Assembly (NCBI GenBank): GCA_003439945.1
Contig: QVRM01002014.1
Span: 469,501 to 533,500, forward strand
Origin: Dermanyssus gallinae
Taxonomy: Eukaryota; Arthropoda; Arachnida; Mesostigmata; Dermanyssidae
DNA: 64,000 bases
Direction of reading: 5' to 3'
Both the position numbers and the translations under genes were made by a program. Within the stretch, counting starts at the first letter, position 1. The number at the start of each line of letters is the position of its first letter. Under the pieces are notes generated by a model. That model was not told the DNA's origin. It saw nothing but the letters and a program-made list of their open reading frames with translations, and did not search any database. Positions 46,421 through 56,400 of this stretch are shown piece by piece.

Positions 46421-48188
46421 ATACGACTGATTTATGTACTGACAGGGACCTCGCTATTCGTAGAAGACATACGGTAGATGTATGGGCTGCAGGAGACAGA
46501 GACATACAAGGCGTTCATTCAGCTTCAGGAGGACAAACTGGCCGACATAGATCCTGATATCTTCATAACACCCGCAATGACTGACGACGCGTGAAAAGTG
46601 CCCGACCGACCGAATCGCCATGTGATAGTGCGTTTTTCGGTACGGCTACCACCACCACCACCTATGCAGCGCAGAAGACTTCCACGACCCTGATGTTGAC
46701 TACAGATGTAAATACTGTCATACCGAATGCTCTAGATATCACGGTCTTGTTTGTAGGAACATTGGGTCTCTAAATCAGTTGGCCCGTTTAATGTCATCAT
46801 AACTTTGTATATTGTATATCTATATTATATATTTTATACAATCATTGTAACTGCATTTGTGAGCTCCTGATGCCGAGCCGAATCTTTGTACTAAGATATT
46901 ATTGGCACTAAATGTGTGAATAAATGGAATTTGTGCTCCCATAATAAGGGCTTGCCTGACTCAAAAGAGATCATCGTCATACGGTCTCGTCACACGGATC
47001 GTCATACGTCATGCATGCACTGGGAAACCAGTCAACTGAAGGGCTCTGCCAATAGCTTTGCTAATGGTAGTATGCTTCGCCACACGGCCACCATGAGAAT
47101 AGATGCATGATAACGAATGATGTGCATGGTGCCTACCGGTTTTCTACATCTGCACCGATAGGCTCTACAATGCGTAGCGCCCAGCCAATACCAACCCTAA
47201 TAGTAATGTCGTTAAGCAATGAACCTAGTGAACGCCCTTAAGAGCGTGCCGCAAAATCTTGCATTTTTAGCTGACACTTCATTCAGACGGATTCCTGCAG
47301 TGGTATTATAAGTCGAGCGGATTAAACTTTCTAATTGCTTGCCGAACCGGAGACTCACCCACTCGACTGAAAACAGGTGTTCTCCGGTGTTGACCTGTCG
47401 CGGATAAAAGATCCTTCTTTTCTTGACGTTACTGCCACTAGCGCGGGGCAATTCAGGGAGGCAAAGTCGGGAAGGCCCAATCCTCCTCTTGATACCCGTA
47501 GGAGTGCCTGTGTCTAAAAGACATGCCGGAGAACAGCCATTCCGCCGTCGTTATAAGAGAATAACCGAGCAGAGAGAAACCGCTGTACGAGCTAACTAGT
47601 TCTAGTCGATCGCATGCATATCTGAGCTCAGTGAGTTATCTACCCAAGACATCAGAACTACTCTCGAACAATAAATTCCGAATTCTGAGAAGTGAATATC
47701 ATTAAGCCAGGCAAGAGCTCTCAGAGTACTGCAGATGCGTTCCCTGCTTATTTAACGTCTCCGAACCGAGAACTCCCTCATACAGGTATTATAAATGAAG
47801 CGGGCATTCACTGCCACCAGATAAATAATCTCTAGGCAGAACAAAGGCGGCCGCAATTGATGGCCTTGCTAGACCCGTTTCTTTGGCAGAATGATTCACC
47901 CGACGCCACCAACCTAGAAGTCTCTTGTAAGGCCGCCCCAACGTGCTTGCAATTGTGGCGAGTCTCTTGACCCATCCCACAAGTGGTGTAATGAATTGCC
48001 TTTTCATTCGCTTGTATACCAGGGGCGCAGAGCGCTGCAGATGACCTACAGAAAGAGTACTTACAGGGAATTATTGGAGTAACACTGTGCTTGACAAAGT
48101 TCTTTAATGCGTGTCTTTGCACCAAAGTCAAGTTGACTTTAATGCCTGATGTCACTTCTACTAAGCAAGGCAAAGGTGCGCCGACCAA
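46421..48188. other. Intergenic DNA, no gene recognised
   Basis: Minus-strand frames at 47212-47451 and 47789-48188 are open but carry no motif I can name. They may be further LINE debris. Confidence 0.35.
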
Positions 48189-48323
48189 TCCTGTCCCTTG
48201 AACAGGAAAGGTCTCCCTTTAGAAAAGGCAATACGGGTTTTGTGCACCTCAGTTAACAATGGTGCACAAAACCCGTGTTATCCTTTGTAAAAGGAGACCA
48301 TTTTCTGTTCAAGTATCCCAGGA
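48189..48323. repeat. ~60-bp inverted repeat with 12-nt loop
   Basis: The left arm (48189-48248) and right arm (48261 to about 48323) pair over roughly 60 bp with several mismatches. The innermost part, ACGGGTTTTGTGCACC and its inverse, is perfect. The loop is 48249-48260. It could be a short palindromic MITE or a hairpin RNA locus. Confidence 0.85.
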
Positions 48324-48600
48324 CCGACCGGCCCGGGTTTCGTGTGCAGCACCCTCCCCCTTAGATTTAAAGCCCTCGAATAGGCCACGACAAAATGACA
48401 ATATGAATTCGTTGCCACTCAATCGATATCGTCTGCCTTGACCCGCGCCAACAAAAGTGACCTCGGGAAAGTTACTATATGGAGTTTATACAGTCTGACC
48501 AACTTTCTATTGGCGCGTGAAGTTCCCCGCAGCACGCGTAACTCGCGCGCCAGCGGACCAACGCCGGAAGGAGAGTCATAGTTACTCCCGCCAATGTCAG

Positions 48601-48616
48601 CATGTAAGACCCTCCT
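48601..48616. repeat. Target-site duplication of SINE copy 1 (left)
   Basis: CATGTAAGACCCTCCT, repeated exactly at 48794-48809. Confidence 0.9.
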
Positions 48617-48793
48617 AAAGTTTTCGGGCTGACCCTCAGCCAAGATTTATCGTCCACGGAACTGTTTTTCACATTGCCTCATAGACGGACCCTTATAAAT
48701 ACAAATGTGCAACGGTGGGGTTCGAACCCGCGCACCTATGTGTCTCCTCCGGTTGCGAGGCGGGGACTCAATCCACCACGCCACCGGGCTCGA
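48617..48793 (-). mobile_element. tRNA-derived SINE, copy 1
   Basis: On the minus strand the element starts TCGAGCCCGGTGGCGTGG, carries a B box GGTTCGAACCC (consensus for RNA polymerase III), then a tRNA-unrelated body (CACATTTGTATTTATAAGGG, GGCTGAGGGTCAGCCCGA) and a short A/T-rich tail. It is flanked by an exact 16-bp target-site duplication CATGTAAGACCCTCCT at 48601-48616 and 48794-48809. About 177 bp long. The second copy lies 680 bp away in the opposite orientation. Confidence 0.85.
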
Positions 48794-48809
48794 CATGTAA
48801 GACCCTCCT
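48794..48809. repeat. Target-site duplication of SINE copy 1 (right)
   Basis: Exact copy of 48601-48616. Confidence 0.9.
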
Positions 48810-49474
48810 GACAGGCATCGACCATACCCTGGCATAATTTGGCAATTTCCTATGCAGTGTGTTCGTAGACTTACGAGCTTCGCTCGATTCTAGATTAAGA
48901 AGTCCAGTGCACGGTCAAGAAGGCCGGTTGCTAAAATTGCCATACTTCAACGACTGTCTCGACTTCTATAGGCGATCTTCCGATCGAACAAGTGATAAAC
49001 GCTGACCGAATTGCAAAACATTCCTCTCTGGAGCAAACGAACAAGTTACGTTTACCCTGGGTGAAATGACTTCGTGATTTACAGCCGTAGTAGACTCCAC
49101 CTCCAACAATTTGGACCTAGGTAACGGAGGTAGGCCTCGAATTTAGTACGGGAAAAACGATTTAGACATGATGGAAAGCTAGCCGCAGGAGACGGTCTTA
49201 AGCTATATGGCTAACCATTTTTGTTTGAAGATGATTTAAGTATTTAGATGCTACACTCACACCGAGTGCCAAATCAAGTGAACATAGACAGAAACGAGAG
49301 CGAGGAAGGCCCTGTTGGCATTCCCTCCTGATAGAACAACCGCAAAAACTATCACTTACAACAACGCTCGAACTGTTCCGCATAACAGTATCAAAAGCAC
49401 GATGTTCAGTGCATTGTATTCATCATCCATTATCGTATGCAGGGCAAATGACAAGCCTAGTGACCCATGTATAG
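48810..49474. other. Spacer between the two SINEs, nothing recognised
   Basis: No gene or further repeat supported. Confidence 0.4.
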
Positions 49475-49652
49475 ATGTCGAGCCCGGTGGCGTGCTGGCT
49501 GCATTTACGTGCGCCTCGCGGCCAGGAGAAACCATAGGTGCACGGGTTCGCACCCCACCGTTGCACATTTGTATTTATAGGGTCCGTCTTACGAAGCAAT
49601 GCGAAAGCAAACTCGTGGACGTTAAATGTTGGCTGAGGGTCAGCCCGAAGAA
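49475..49652 (+). mobile_element. tRNA-derived SINE, copy 2
   Basis: Same architecture as 48617-48793 but on the plus strand: GTCGAGCCCGGTGGCGTG at the 5' end, the B box GGTTCGCACCC with one change, the CACATTTGTATTTATAGGG body and GGCTGAGGGTCAGCCCGA near the 3' end. The flanks GACCCATGTATAG (49462-49474) and GACTCATGTATAG (49653-49665) form a 13-bp duplication with one mismatch. More diverged than copy 1, hence probably older. Confidence 0.85.
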
Positions 49653-49890
49653 GACTCATGTATAGGTAGACATTGCAAGCTGTTGTGTACAAGATATTAT
49701 GCCAACCAATGGGCGAATGTGTGCTCGATATCAGGTCTGGCAAATTAATAGCGCAATAACCACCGTGTGTATTTCTACCCAAACATAACTTTGGCAAGGC
49801 TAGCCATTTTTTATGTATCAACTTGTGTATTATGCTTTTCATGATATGATATTATGATACGACTGAAAAAGTTACCATATACGGTGTGAT

Positions 49891-49942
49891 AATAAAATTA
49901 TAAAATAGAAAAGGTTTATTTTTTCTATTTTGTAATTTTATT
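49891..49942. repeat. 22-bp inverted repeat (hairpin), A/T-rich
   Basis: Arms 49891-49912 and 49921-49942 pair with one mismatch across an 8-nt loop. Confidence 0.85.
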
Positions 49943-49947
49943 TATAC

Positions 49948-49982
49948 CACCATATAATAAACCACATATTTATTATATGGTG
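49948..49982. repeat. 14-bp perfect inverted repeat (hairpin)
   Basis: CACCATATAATAAA at 49948-49961 and its reverse complement at 49969-49982, 7-nt loop. Confidence 0.9.
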
Positions 49983-49997
49983 AGATAATAAAATGAT

Positions 49998-50031
<34 letters not shown>
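49998..50031. repeat. (TA)n microsatellite
   Basis: About 34 bp of pure TA between two hairpin-forming sequences. Confidence 0.95.
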
Positions 50032-50033
<2 letters not shown>

Positions 50034-50085
50034 TTCAAATATTTTATTTATTGTACCAAAATGCACCCCTGTTAATCTAGCTTCT

Positions 50086-50148
50086 GGTATATGCATCCGT
50101 TTCCAAAGCATGCCCTCTTGGCATGCTTTGGAAACGGATGCATATACC
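50086..50148. repeat. Perfect 29-bp inverted repeat with 5-nt loop
   Basis: The left arm 50086-50114 and right arm 50120-50148 are exact reverse complements, with loop CTCTT. The arm contains CATCCGTTTCCAAAGCATGC. Confidence 0.95.
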
Positions 50149-50332
50149 TCCCTTCAAACGCCTGCTGCAGGGCGTTGACGGAACTGTATCTGACGGTGCA
50201 AACGTTGGGGGAATAGATTTTACACAGGGTCAATTGTCAAACCAAGATTGCACTTTCTAGCGCTTTTTCGGCCAGTTGCGGTGGGTTTAAACCGCCGTTC
50301 TGCCGTACAGCCACCGAGACTACATAATTGTA

Positions 50333-50355
50333 TTTTTTTTTTTTTTTTTTTTTTT
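50333..50355. repeat. Poly(T) tract, 23 nt
   Basis: It lies just upstream of the first recognisable part of RLE-LINE copy D and may mark an insertion junction. Confidence 0.9.
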
Positions 50356-50641
50356 ATTAAAACATCTCAGTTTATCGAATGCTCTTCTGGCTTGTCCGTT
50401 CAAGCGGCGCCGTCTATAATCCCTGGCGGCGCCCCTGACATGGCTTCGGACGGTTTTCGCGGACAGCTAGAACTGGCTCTCCGCACAGCGCTCAATTCGA
50501 GTATAGCGGAGCTACCTCATCTGGCAGCTCCACAACACACGACTCCTATTGTGACGCCGTCAATGCAGGCATTGTCACCGGTGACGAGCACTGGCGGAGG
50601 AGCAGCTAGTGTCAATACGGGGTCCTCTACTCGCGATCCCA

Positions 50642-51691
50642 ATGACGAATAGACAACAGGACATTCGTCAGTGGGCGACGCCGATGACGCAGAACAACAC
50701 CACGGCGCCATCTACCTCGGCGTCGACAGTACGATCTCCAGCGCCGATCTCACCATCAACTGCCCTCACTCGCACTGTTCAACGACTGTCCGCTGTCCGT
50801 CAAAACCTTAAGATGCTCTCGATAGTTCCGCGTGGTGTCAGGCCCACAGTCGCAGCCGAATTGACCAACACGATCAAGTCGATTTGCACAACAAATGACT
50901 TGTATTCGTGGTCCCGTCTGGCTCACTTCGCAACAACTGTTCTCACTATACCTCGGCAAAAATTAAAAGGAAGCTCATTGTGTTCACTTGTTCGGGACAA
51001 CCTCAGTCGATTTAGGAGCCGTTCCCCCCTTGATGCCACCATCATTGCCAACAAGTGCGCGGCGCCGAAGACTAGCAGAAACGATAATAGGCAAAGAGCA
51101 CGGGAGGTGCAGGCAAAACTGGCTCAGGGGGATGTTTCTGCAGCAGCACGCATTCTTATCTCAACGGATTTAATGGCTTCACAAGACTCCAACACGCATC
51201 GCACACTTAGCGAAAAACATCCGGATATGCCAGAAACATCGGCTTTTCCGCCACCGCCCAGAGACGTTCCAGCAGCCGACCAAATCAACATCACCCCCCT
51301 TGAAGTCAGAGCAGCAATCCAGAGTTTCCCAAACAGCTCAAGCGGAGGCCCTGACGGCCTCAAGCCTAGACACCTTAAAGACCTCATTGGAAAAGGCGCT
51401 CAGATCTGCCCTCTCCTCCTTGCTCTGACGGATTTCTGCAACCTTGTCGTGAATGGCCGCCTACCAGGGTTCGCACTTAGTAATTTCTATGGAGCCAACC
51501 TTATAGCCTTAAAAAAGAAGGACGGTGGTCTCCGCCCAATAGCAATCGGAAATACCCTGCGGCGGCTGGCGGGTAAAGTGCTAATCCGCAAATTCATGGC
51601 GCAGATTGTCGACAAAATTGCTCCCGTGCAACTGGGTTGTGGAGTTAAAGGAGGTTGCGAGGCTGCGGTCCACGCTGCAAGAGCCTTTTAA
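50642..51691 (+). pseudogene. RLE-type LINE ORF2, N-terminal and RT-entry part
   Basis: It starts at ATG 50642 (MTNRQQDIRQWA), overlapping the preceding frame's TAG (50650-50652). A Ser/Thr/Pro-rich leader precedes SIVPRGVRPTVAAEL and an Arg/Lys-rich region. The RT entry blocks follow: PNSSSGGPDGLKPRHLKD, LIALKKKDGGLRPIAIG, NTLRRLAGKVL and LGCGVKGGCEAAVHAARAF. The frame then closes at 51689-51691 because one T is missing from a T-run; reading resumes in the frame at 51655-53469. The product is thus split in two. Otherwise the sequence is well kept, so the loss looks recent or could be a sequencing error. Confidence 0.75.
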
Positions 51692-53469
51692 ATATCAACT
51701 CGGAATCAAATAAGGTTTTGATAAAACTTGATTTTAAAAATGCCTTTAATTCTCTCAGAAGAGATGCGATTCTTGACACTGTCAGATCTGACTTTCTAGC
51801 AATTTATCCCGCGGTCTATCAGATGTACAGAAGTCCATCCAATCTCTTTTGGGGGAAAGAGATAATACTATCCAAATGTGGGGTGCAGCAAGGAGACCCT
51901 TGTGGCCCGGCTCTCTTCTGCCTGACAATTTGCCAACTGCTTTCCGCTCTAGAGTCGGAATTTAAGCCATGGTTCTTAGACGATGGAACGATTGGCGGTA
52001 CTCTTGATTCCGCGCTTAGTGATGTGAAAAAGGTAATCGATTTTGGTGTCACCTCTGGACTGCAACTTAACGCGTCAAAGTGTGAGCTGCTCATTTTATC
52101 ATCCGACAACGCTTTTCGTGACGAGTGCTTGCGCCGGGCGCAGAACCTGCTTCCTGACATCAAGCTATGTACCGATGAAGACATCGAGCTTCTTGGAGCT
52201 CCCCTCACAATGGCCTCAGCAAAACTCGCCCTGAACAGGAAGTGCGAGCTTATGGATCTCTGGTGTTCTAGGTTAAAATCCCTGGATGCGCATCCAGCAC
52301 TATACTTAATGCGAACTAGTCTTTCGACACCAAGACTTATTTATATTCTCCGTTGCACGGACGCGTCTGCCCAGAGAGGCATTTTAGAACAATTTGACGA
52401 GAAGTTACGACAATGCGTGAAACAGGTGTTAAATTTGAATTTGGATGGAGTAAGTTGGGACCAGGCCTCCCTTCCTACCTCAGCCGGAGGTCTGGGAATC
52501 CGTCGTGCAACGGATTTAGCCCAAACCGCATTCTTGGGCTCAATTACTACGTTGCACGAGCTGATTGTATCTATATCTCCTCCGAACGCCAAGCCATTCC
52601 TAGAACGGCTTATGGAGTCCAAAAAGGAGGAATTCGCCGCCCGCCACCGCGTGGTGCTTGATGACGCACGTCAGTCTACCTTGGACGCCTTCGTAGTCGA
52701 AGCCATTAAAAAGAAAATCCTGGACAACACTGTCGATACACTTGGCAAAGCACGCCTTCTAGCAGCCTTCAATGAATCAAGCGCCAAATGGCTACAAGCC
52801 ATTCCCTCGCCGCAGCTGGGGACGATGCTGGACAATACAACACTCCGCATCGTTTCTGGCCTGCGGCTAGGGGTGGCCGTTTGCGCGCCTCATGCTTGCT
52901 CCCTTTGCGACACGCCGGTGTCGCCGAGGGGAGAGCATGGCCTCAGCTGTTCTAGAAGCTGCGGAAGACATTCGCGCCACGCCGCTCTTAACGAAGTTAT
53001 TTCAAAGGCGCTGCAGTCCGCTAACGTGCCCTGCAGAAAAGAGCCAGTCGGACTGGCAACGGACTCAGCCCTACGGCCAGACGGGATGACCCTGGTTCCC
53101 TGGTCCTCCGGAAAGGCCCTTGTGTGGGACGCAACCGTGTGGGACACACTGGCGCCATCTTACAGGGATCGAGCCTCAAGATCAGCAGGCGCTGTTGCCA
53201 ATTTAGCGGAGCAGCGAAAAAGTTTGAAGTATCGCGAGTTGGAGGCAACCTTTATAGTACAGCCAGTTGCGATAGAAACAATGGGGGTCATGGGCGAATC
53301 TACAGTACGTTTCCTGAGAGAAATTGGGAAAAGAGCGGCAAGTGAGAAAGATGAAAAAAGGGCGGGGGAATTTCTGCTGCAGAGAATATCCATTGAAGTG
53401 CAACGTGGAAATGCGGCCGCGGTGTTAGGCTCGCTGCCCTCAGGCAGTGGTTTACTGGGGTTGACCTAA
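51692..53469 (+). pseudogene. RLE-type LINE ORF2, RT palm and restriction-like endonuclease
   Basis: It continues the polymerase after the frameshift: LIKLDFKNAFNSLRRD, CGVQQGDPCGPALFCL, then the catalytic box FLDDGTIGG with FLDD at 51973-51984 instead of the common YADD/FADD; both Asp residues are present. LNASKCELL and further thumb blocks follow. The C-terminal part has a knuckle CSLCDTPVSPRGEHGLSC (C-x2-C-x9-H-x3-C), GRHSRH, and the endonuclease core RPDG...ALVWDATV, resembling PD-(D/E)xK restriction-like nucleases of R2-type LINEs. It ends QRGNAAAVLGSLP...LT before TAA. About 590 codons, no internal stop. Confidence 0.8.
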
Positions 53470-53776
53470 TTTTGTAATACAAGTGTACTGCGTATAATAC
53501 ATAATTGTATGGTTTAACAATGCGTATCACAATTTCTTTGTAGACGATGCTGTAGCTCAGTCACACTCTCTTTAACACGCTCGTTCGCGCTATTATACCA
53601 TGTCACTTCATTTCCATAGAGTAGCGTAATTGCCACGAGGCGATCCGGCTGAGTGAAGGGAAGAATTAGTTGATTTGTTTAGCGCGTTCAGTAAAAAACA
53701 TTTGTTCATATATACATATATATATACGCATCACGGGGATGATGTGAGGGATGCGTCGGTATGTATATAGGTAGAT
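53470..53776. other. Flank of RLE-LINE copy D
   Basis: No gene. Possible 3' UTR of the LINE for an unknown length after 53469. Confidence 0.35.
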
Positions 53777-53965
53777 ATGTATTTAGGCGACGTCGACATA
53801 AGTTCGTTTATGTTATTTGTAATACTCCCGCAATATATCAGGGTAATGATATACGCTGATGAAGTGAAAATATACAGGAAAGCTGCTGAAATAGAACAAG
53901 ATCAACGGGGGTTTTTCTGGACGCATTTCTCAAAGTCTTTGAAAAATTGTCGTTTTCCAAAGAGC
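53777..53965 (+). mobile_element. LINE RT palm fragment (YADE)
   Basis: It reads RVMIYADEVKIYRKAAEIEQD, the jockey/CR1-type catalytic box with the second Asp changed to Glu (53852-53863). Only about 50 codons are recognisable. Confidence 0.55.
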
Positions 53966-54238
53966 ATGTTTTAAACGTTGTCCTTCGAACAAAGAGGAAA
54001 CTGGCTAGTTAAGTAATTTTACTTAGGGTCCCGCACTCTACATAAAACTGCTTGAGATATAGGTAATGCCGCTAATTACATACGTTCTACTGTGTGAAGT
54101 TCTAGGCTAAGAAACTAAAAATGAGCTAGAGAAAATACACAAAAATATATAATTAAGGTTTGTAGTCTCCAAAGGGTTTTTAATAACTTTTTCTCTTTGG
54201 AGGGTGCATTTTAGTGATCTTCGAATTAGGTTAAATTA

Positions 54239-54275
<37 letters not shown>

Positions 54276-56400
54276 CTGTTCAATTTATATTACGGCAGGA
54301 AGAGCTACCCCGTGAGTCGGATAATCTGGATAATATCAAAGTGATGTACGTCAGATGTGTTCTTAAACTCGACGTCAGCAGCATTCAGAACAGAGTAACG
54401 TATCTAATCGTGGCGAGTCGGTGCACAAATGGTTGATAGCATCAAACATTTGAGCACCAACTTGCATTTAAATTTAGCGCCTTCTAGGAGCAATTCGTCC
54501 TCTTTACATGGGCGAAACTGAAGGCATCCAACTCACTATATTACCCAATCAGGTAAATCCGCGAGATTACTATTTTCTGTTGCATATTATGGCTATTTTC
54601 AGAGGCCCGCTATTTGGGTGTAACGTTTTCAGTCTATTATATTTAATGTATTTCTAATTGTTCTAAAATGTTATTTGTTTGGTTATCCGCATGAAAGCTT
54701 TGTCTTGAAAATTACAGGAAATTGTAAATGATGTGCAAAATCCAGGAAACCTCCCTAATTAAACTCGCTATTGTAAACATAAATACTTTTCACTCTGAAA
54801 GAACATTAACGATCGAATTAGGACTAATATGGAAAATATTAATATTGGTTTCAATAACAAAAAATAAACCCTAGAGGGTCGTTTAAACGGAACGTGTTAA
54901 TCAAACGTTTTCTTCTTTAAGGTCTCAGCTCTACTCAAAGATACCATTCGGGACATCCAAGAACACAGGAAGCATTCAGAGAACGCCTTCCTTTCCAAAT
55001 TTTAGGCGTTTCCTCGTGAGAAGTAAACTGACCCAAAAAGCAGACCTGGGTATACGAACCCGGCAAGCGGGTTCGTTTGATGGACTACAGAAATGTTCCG
55101 CCAAAGTACGACCTTCATTGTTTGTAGCATACCCACACTTCTCCTGGCAAAGGCTGGCGTTAGCTATGTCAGTGCCAGGATGGATCCTAGCAGTAGGCCA
55201 AGCATTGACTCCTGACAACGGGCAGTTTTCCTAAGTCATTCTCGTTTTTTCGCCGTGGGTTGTTCACCCCAAACGAAATCGTCGCATGTGTTTTTGGTGT
55301 ATTTATACGACATTCATCAAGGGGAGCTGGCACATGCTGAAATTGAAAGCTGGCACTAAGTGATGGGATTATCCTTAACGAATGTGGCGCTGCTTTTGCA
55401 TTTATGATATAAAATGTTTCTCCTTAGCAAGACAATGATGGCATGCACCCATATCTATGTATATGCGCGTAGGTCTAAGATGGAGAGGGAAGAAAGGGAA
55501 TTGCCCCGATCTTCCGTATCATATACGCGCCTCAAGGGCACGCTTGATCAGTAATAGTCTGCCACCCGAAGTCGGAAAAAGAGACACATAGCGAAAAAAC
55601 ACGCGGAGAAAGAACGAGAGAGAGATATTGAACGAGACATTCACGAACGCATCCAAGACGTTCACGCAGCCGATAACGCTCCGAAGAGCCGAAGAAGAGG
55701 TCGAGGACGAGAAAGAAAGTGAGGATGGCCCATCGTATTCCTGAGCGTAGCAGCTGAGGGTTTCGAACGAACTGGTTGACAGGCAAGTAGCCGAACGAGA
55801 GCCTGAGGGTGGGTACCTTCCGTGAAACGGGACGACATCATCCTCGGCCGGCATCGACCGCGCAACGGGGACCTCCCGTCGCGATTAACGCTCGCCCCTT
55901 CTAAATGGGTGAAGATTGATCAAGTGCGAGAGATAGAGAGAGCGCGTTATGACGTTCTTAAACGTCGGGGCTATTTTCGACTTGAACCTGGCTCCAGCTA
56001 GCTGACTAAAGTCCAAATCTTCAGCCAGTCTCTTCCACTTTCGTCTGCTTGATACGGCCAATGTATATACGTGTACTTGCGTACTCAAGAGTGGTGCTTG
56101 GGTAGACATGCTACTACACAGCGAGCGCATCTGATTCAAAAGATATTCCATAAGGAATGGTAAATAAAACTCATAGATATATGCATTGCGTCAAAATGGT
56201 CAGCAGATGTCGTCATCATCTTCTTCCTGGGTCTGCATGCTTTCAGCAAATCAAGTTCGACTCTTTGCTACTGCTGAGATAGTGACGGTATTGCTTGTGG
56301 AGGCCGATCGTTAGTGTTGTTACTGTTTAGTTTAGTTCTCATTTAATAGTTGTTAGCTGCGAGTTAGTTAGCAGACACGAGACGGCGCTGGTTTACTAGA
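53966..56400. other. Intergenic DNA, no gene recognised
   Basis: A (TA)n array lies at 54239-54271. A 7-bp CGAACCC/GGGTTCG hairpin lies at about 55055-55077. Minus-strand frames at 55519-55854 and 55885-56151 (the latter with a true ATG, 88 codons, basic) lack any motif I recognise. Confidence 0.35.

Larger units (their letters stand above)
50370..53469 (+). mobile_element. RLE-type LINE, copy D (best preserved)
   Basis: The longest copy of the family, with the end of ORF1 (to 50652), an ORF2 with one frameshift, and both enzymatic regions legible. The 5' end is probably truncated at about 50357 beside the poly(T) tract. The 3' end after the stop at 53469 was not resolved and no poly(A) tail is visible. 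It has no N-terminal apurinic endonuclease; instead a zinc knuckle and PD-type endonuclease region lie after the RT, the arrangement of R2/R4-like elements. Confidence 0.8.

Noticed and set aside
47212..48188. Minus-strand frames of 70-118 codons
   Set aside because: Suspected LINE debris but no RT, endonuclease or zinc-knuckle motif could be identified.
48700..48793. Functional tRNA gene
   Set aside because: B box is good but the element continues into a shared non-tRNA body and is bracketed by target-site duplications, so it is a SINE.
55885..56151. 88-codon minus-strand ORF with ATG
   Set aside because: Basic, no domain or signal recognised, no splice or polyadenylation context; not enough to call a gene.
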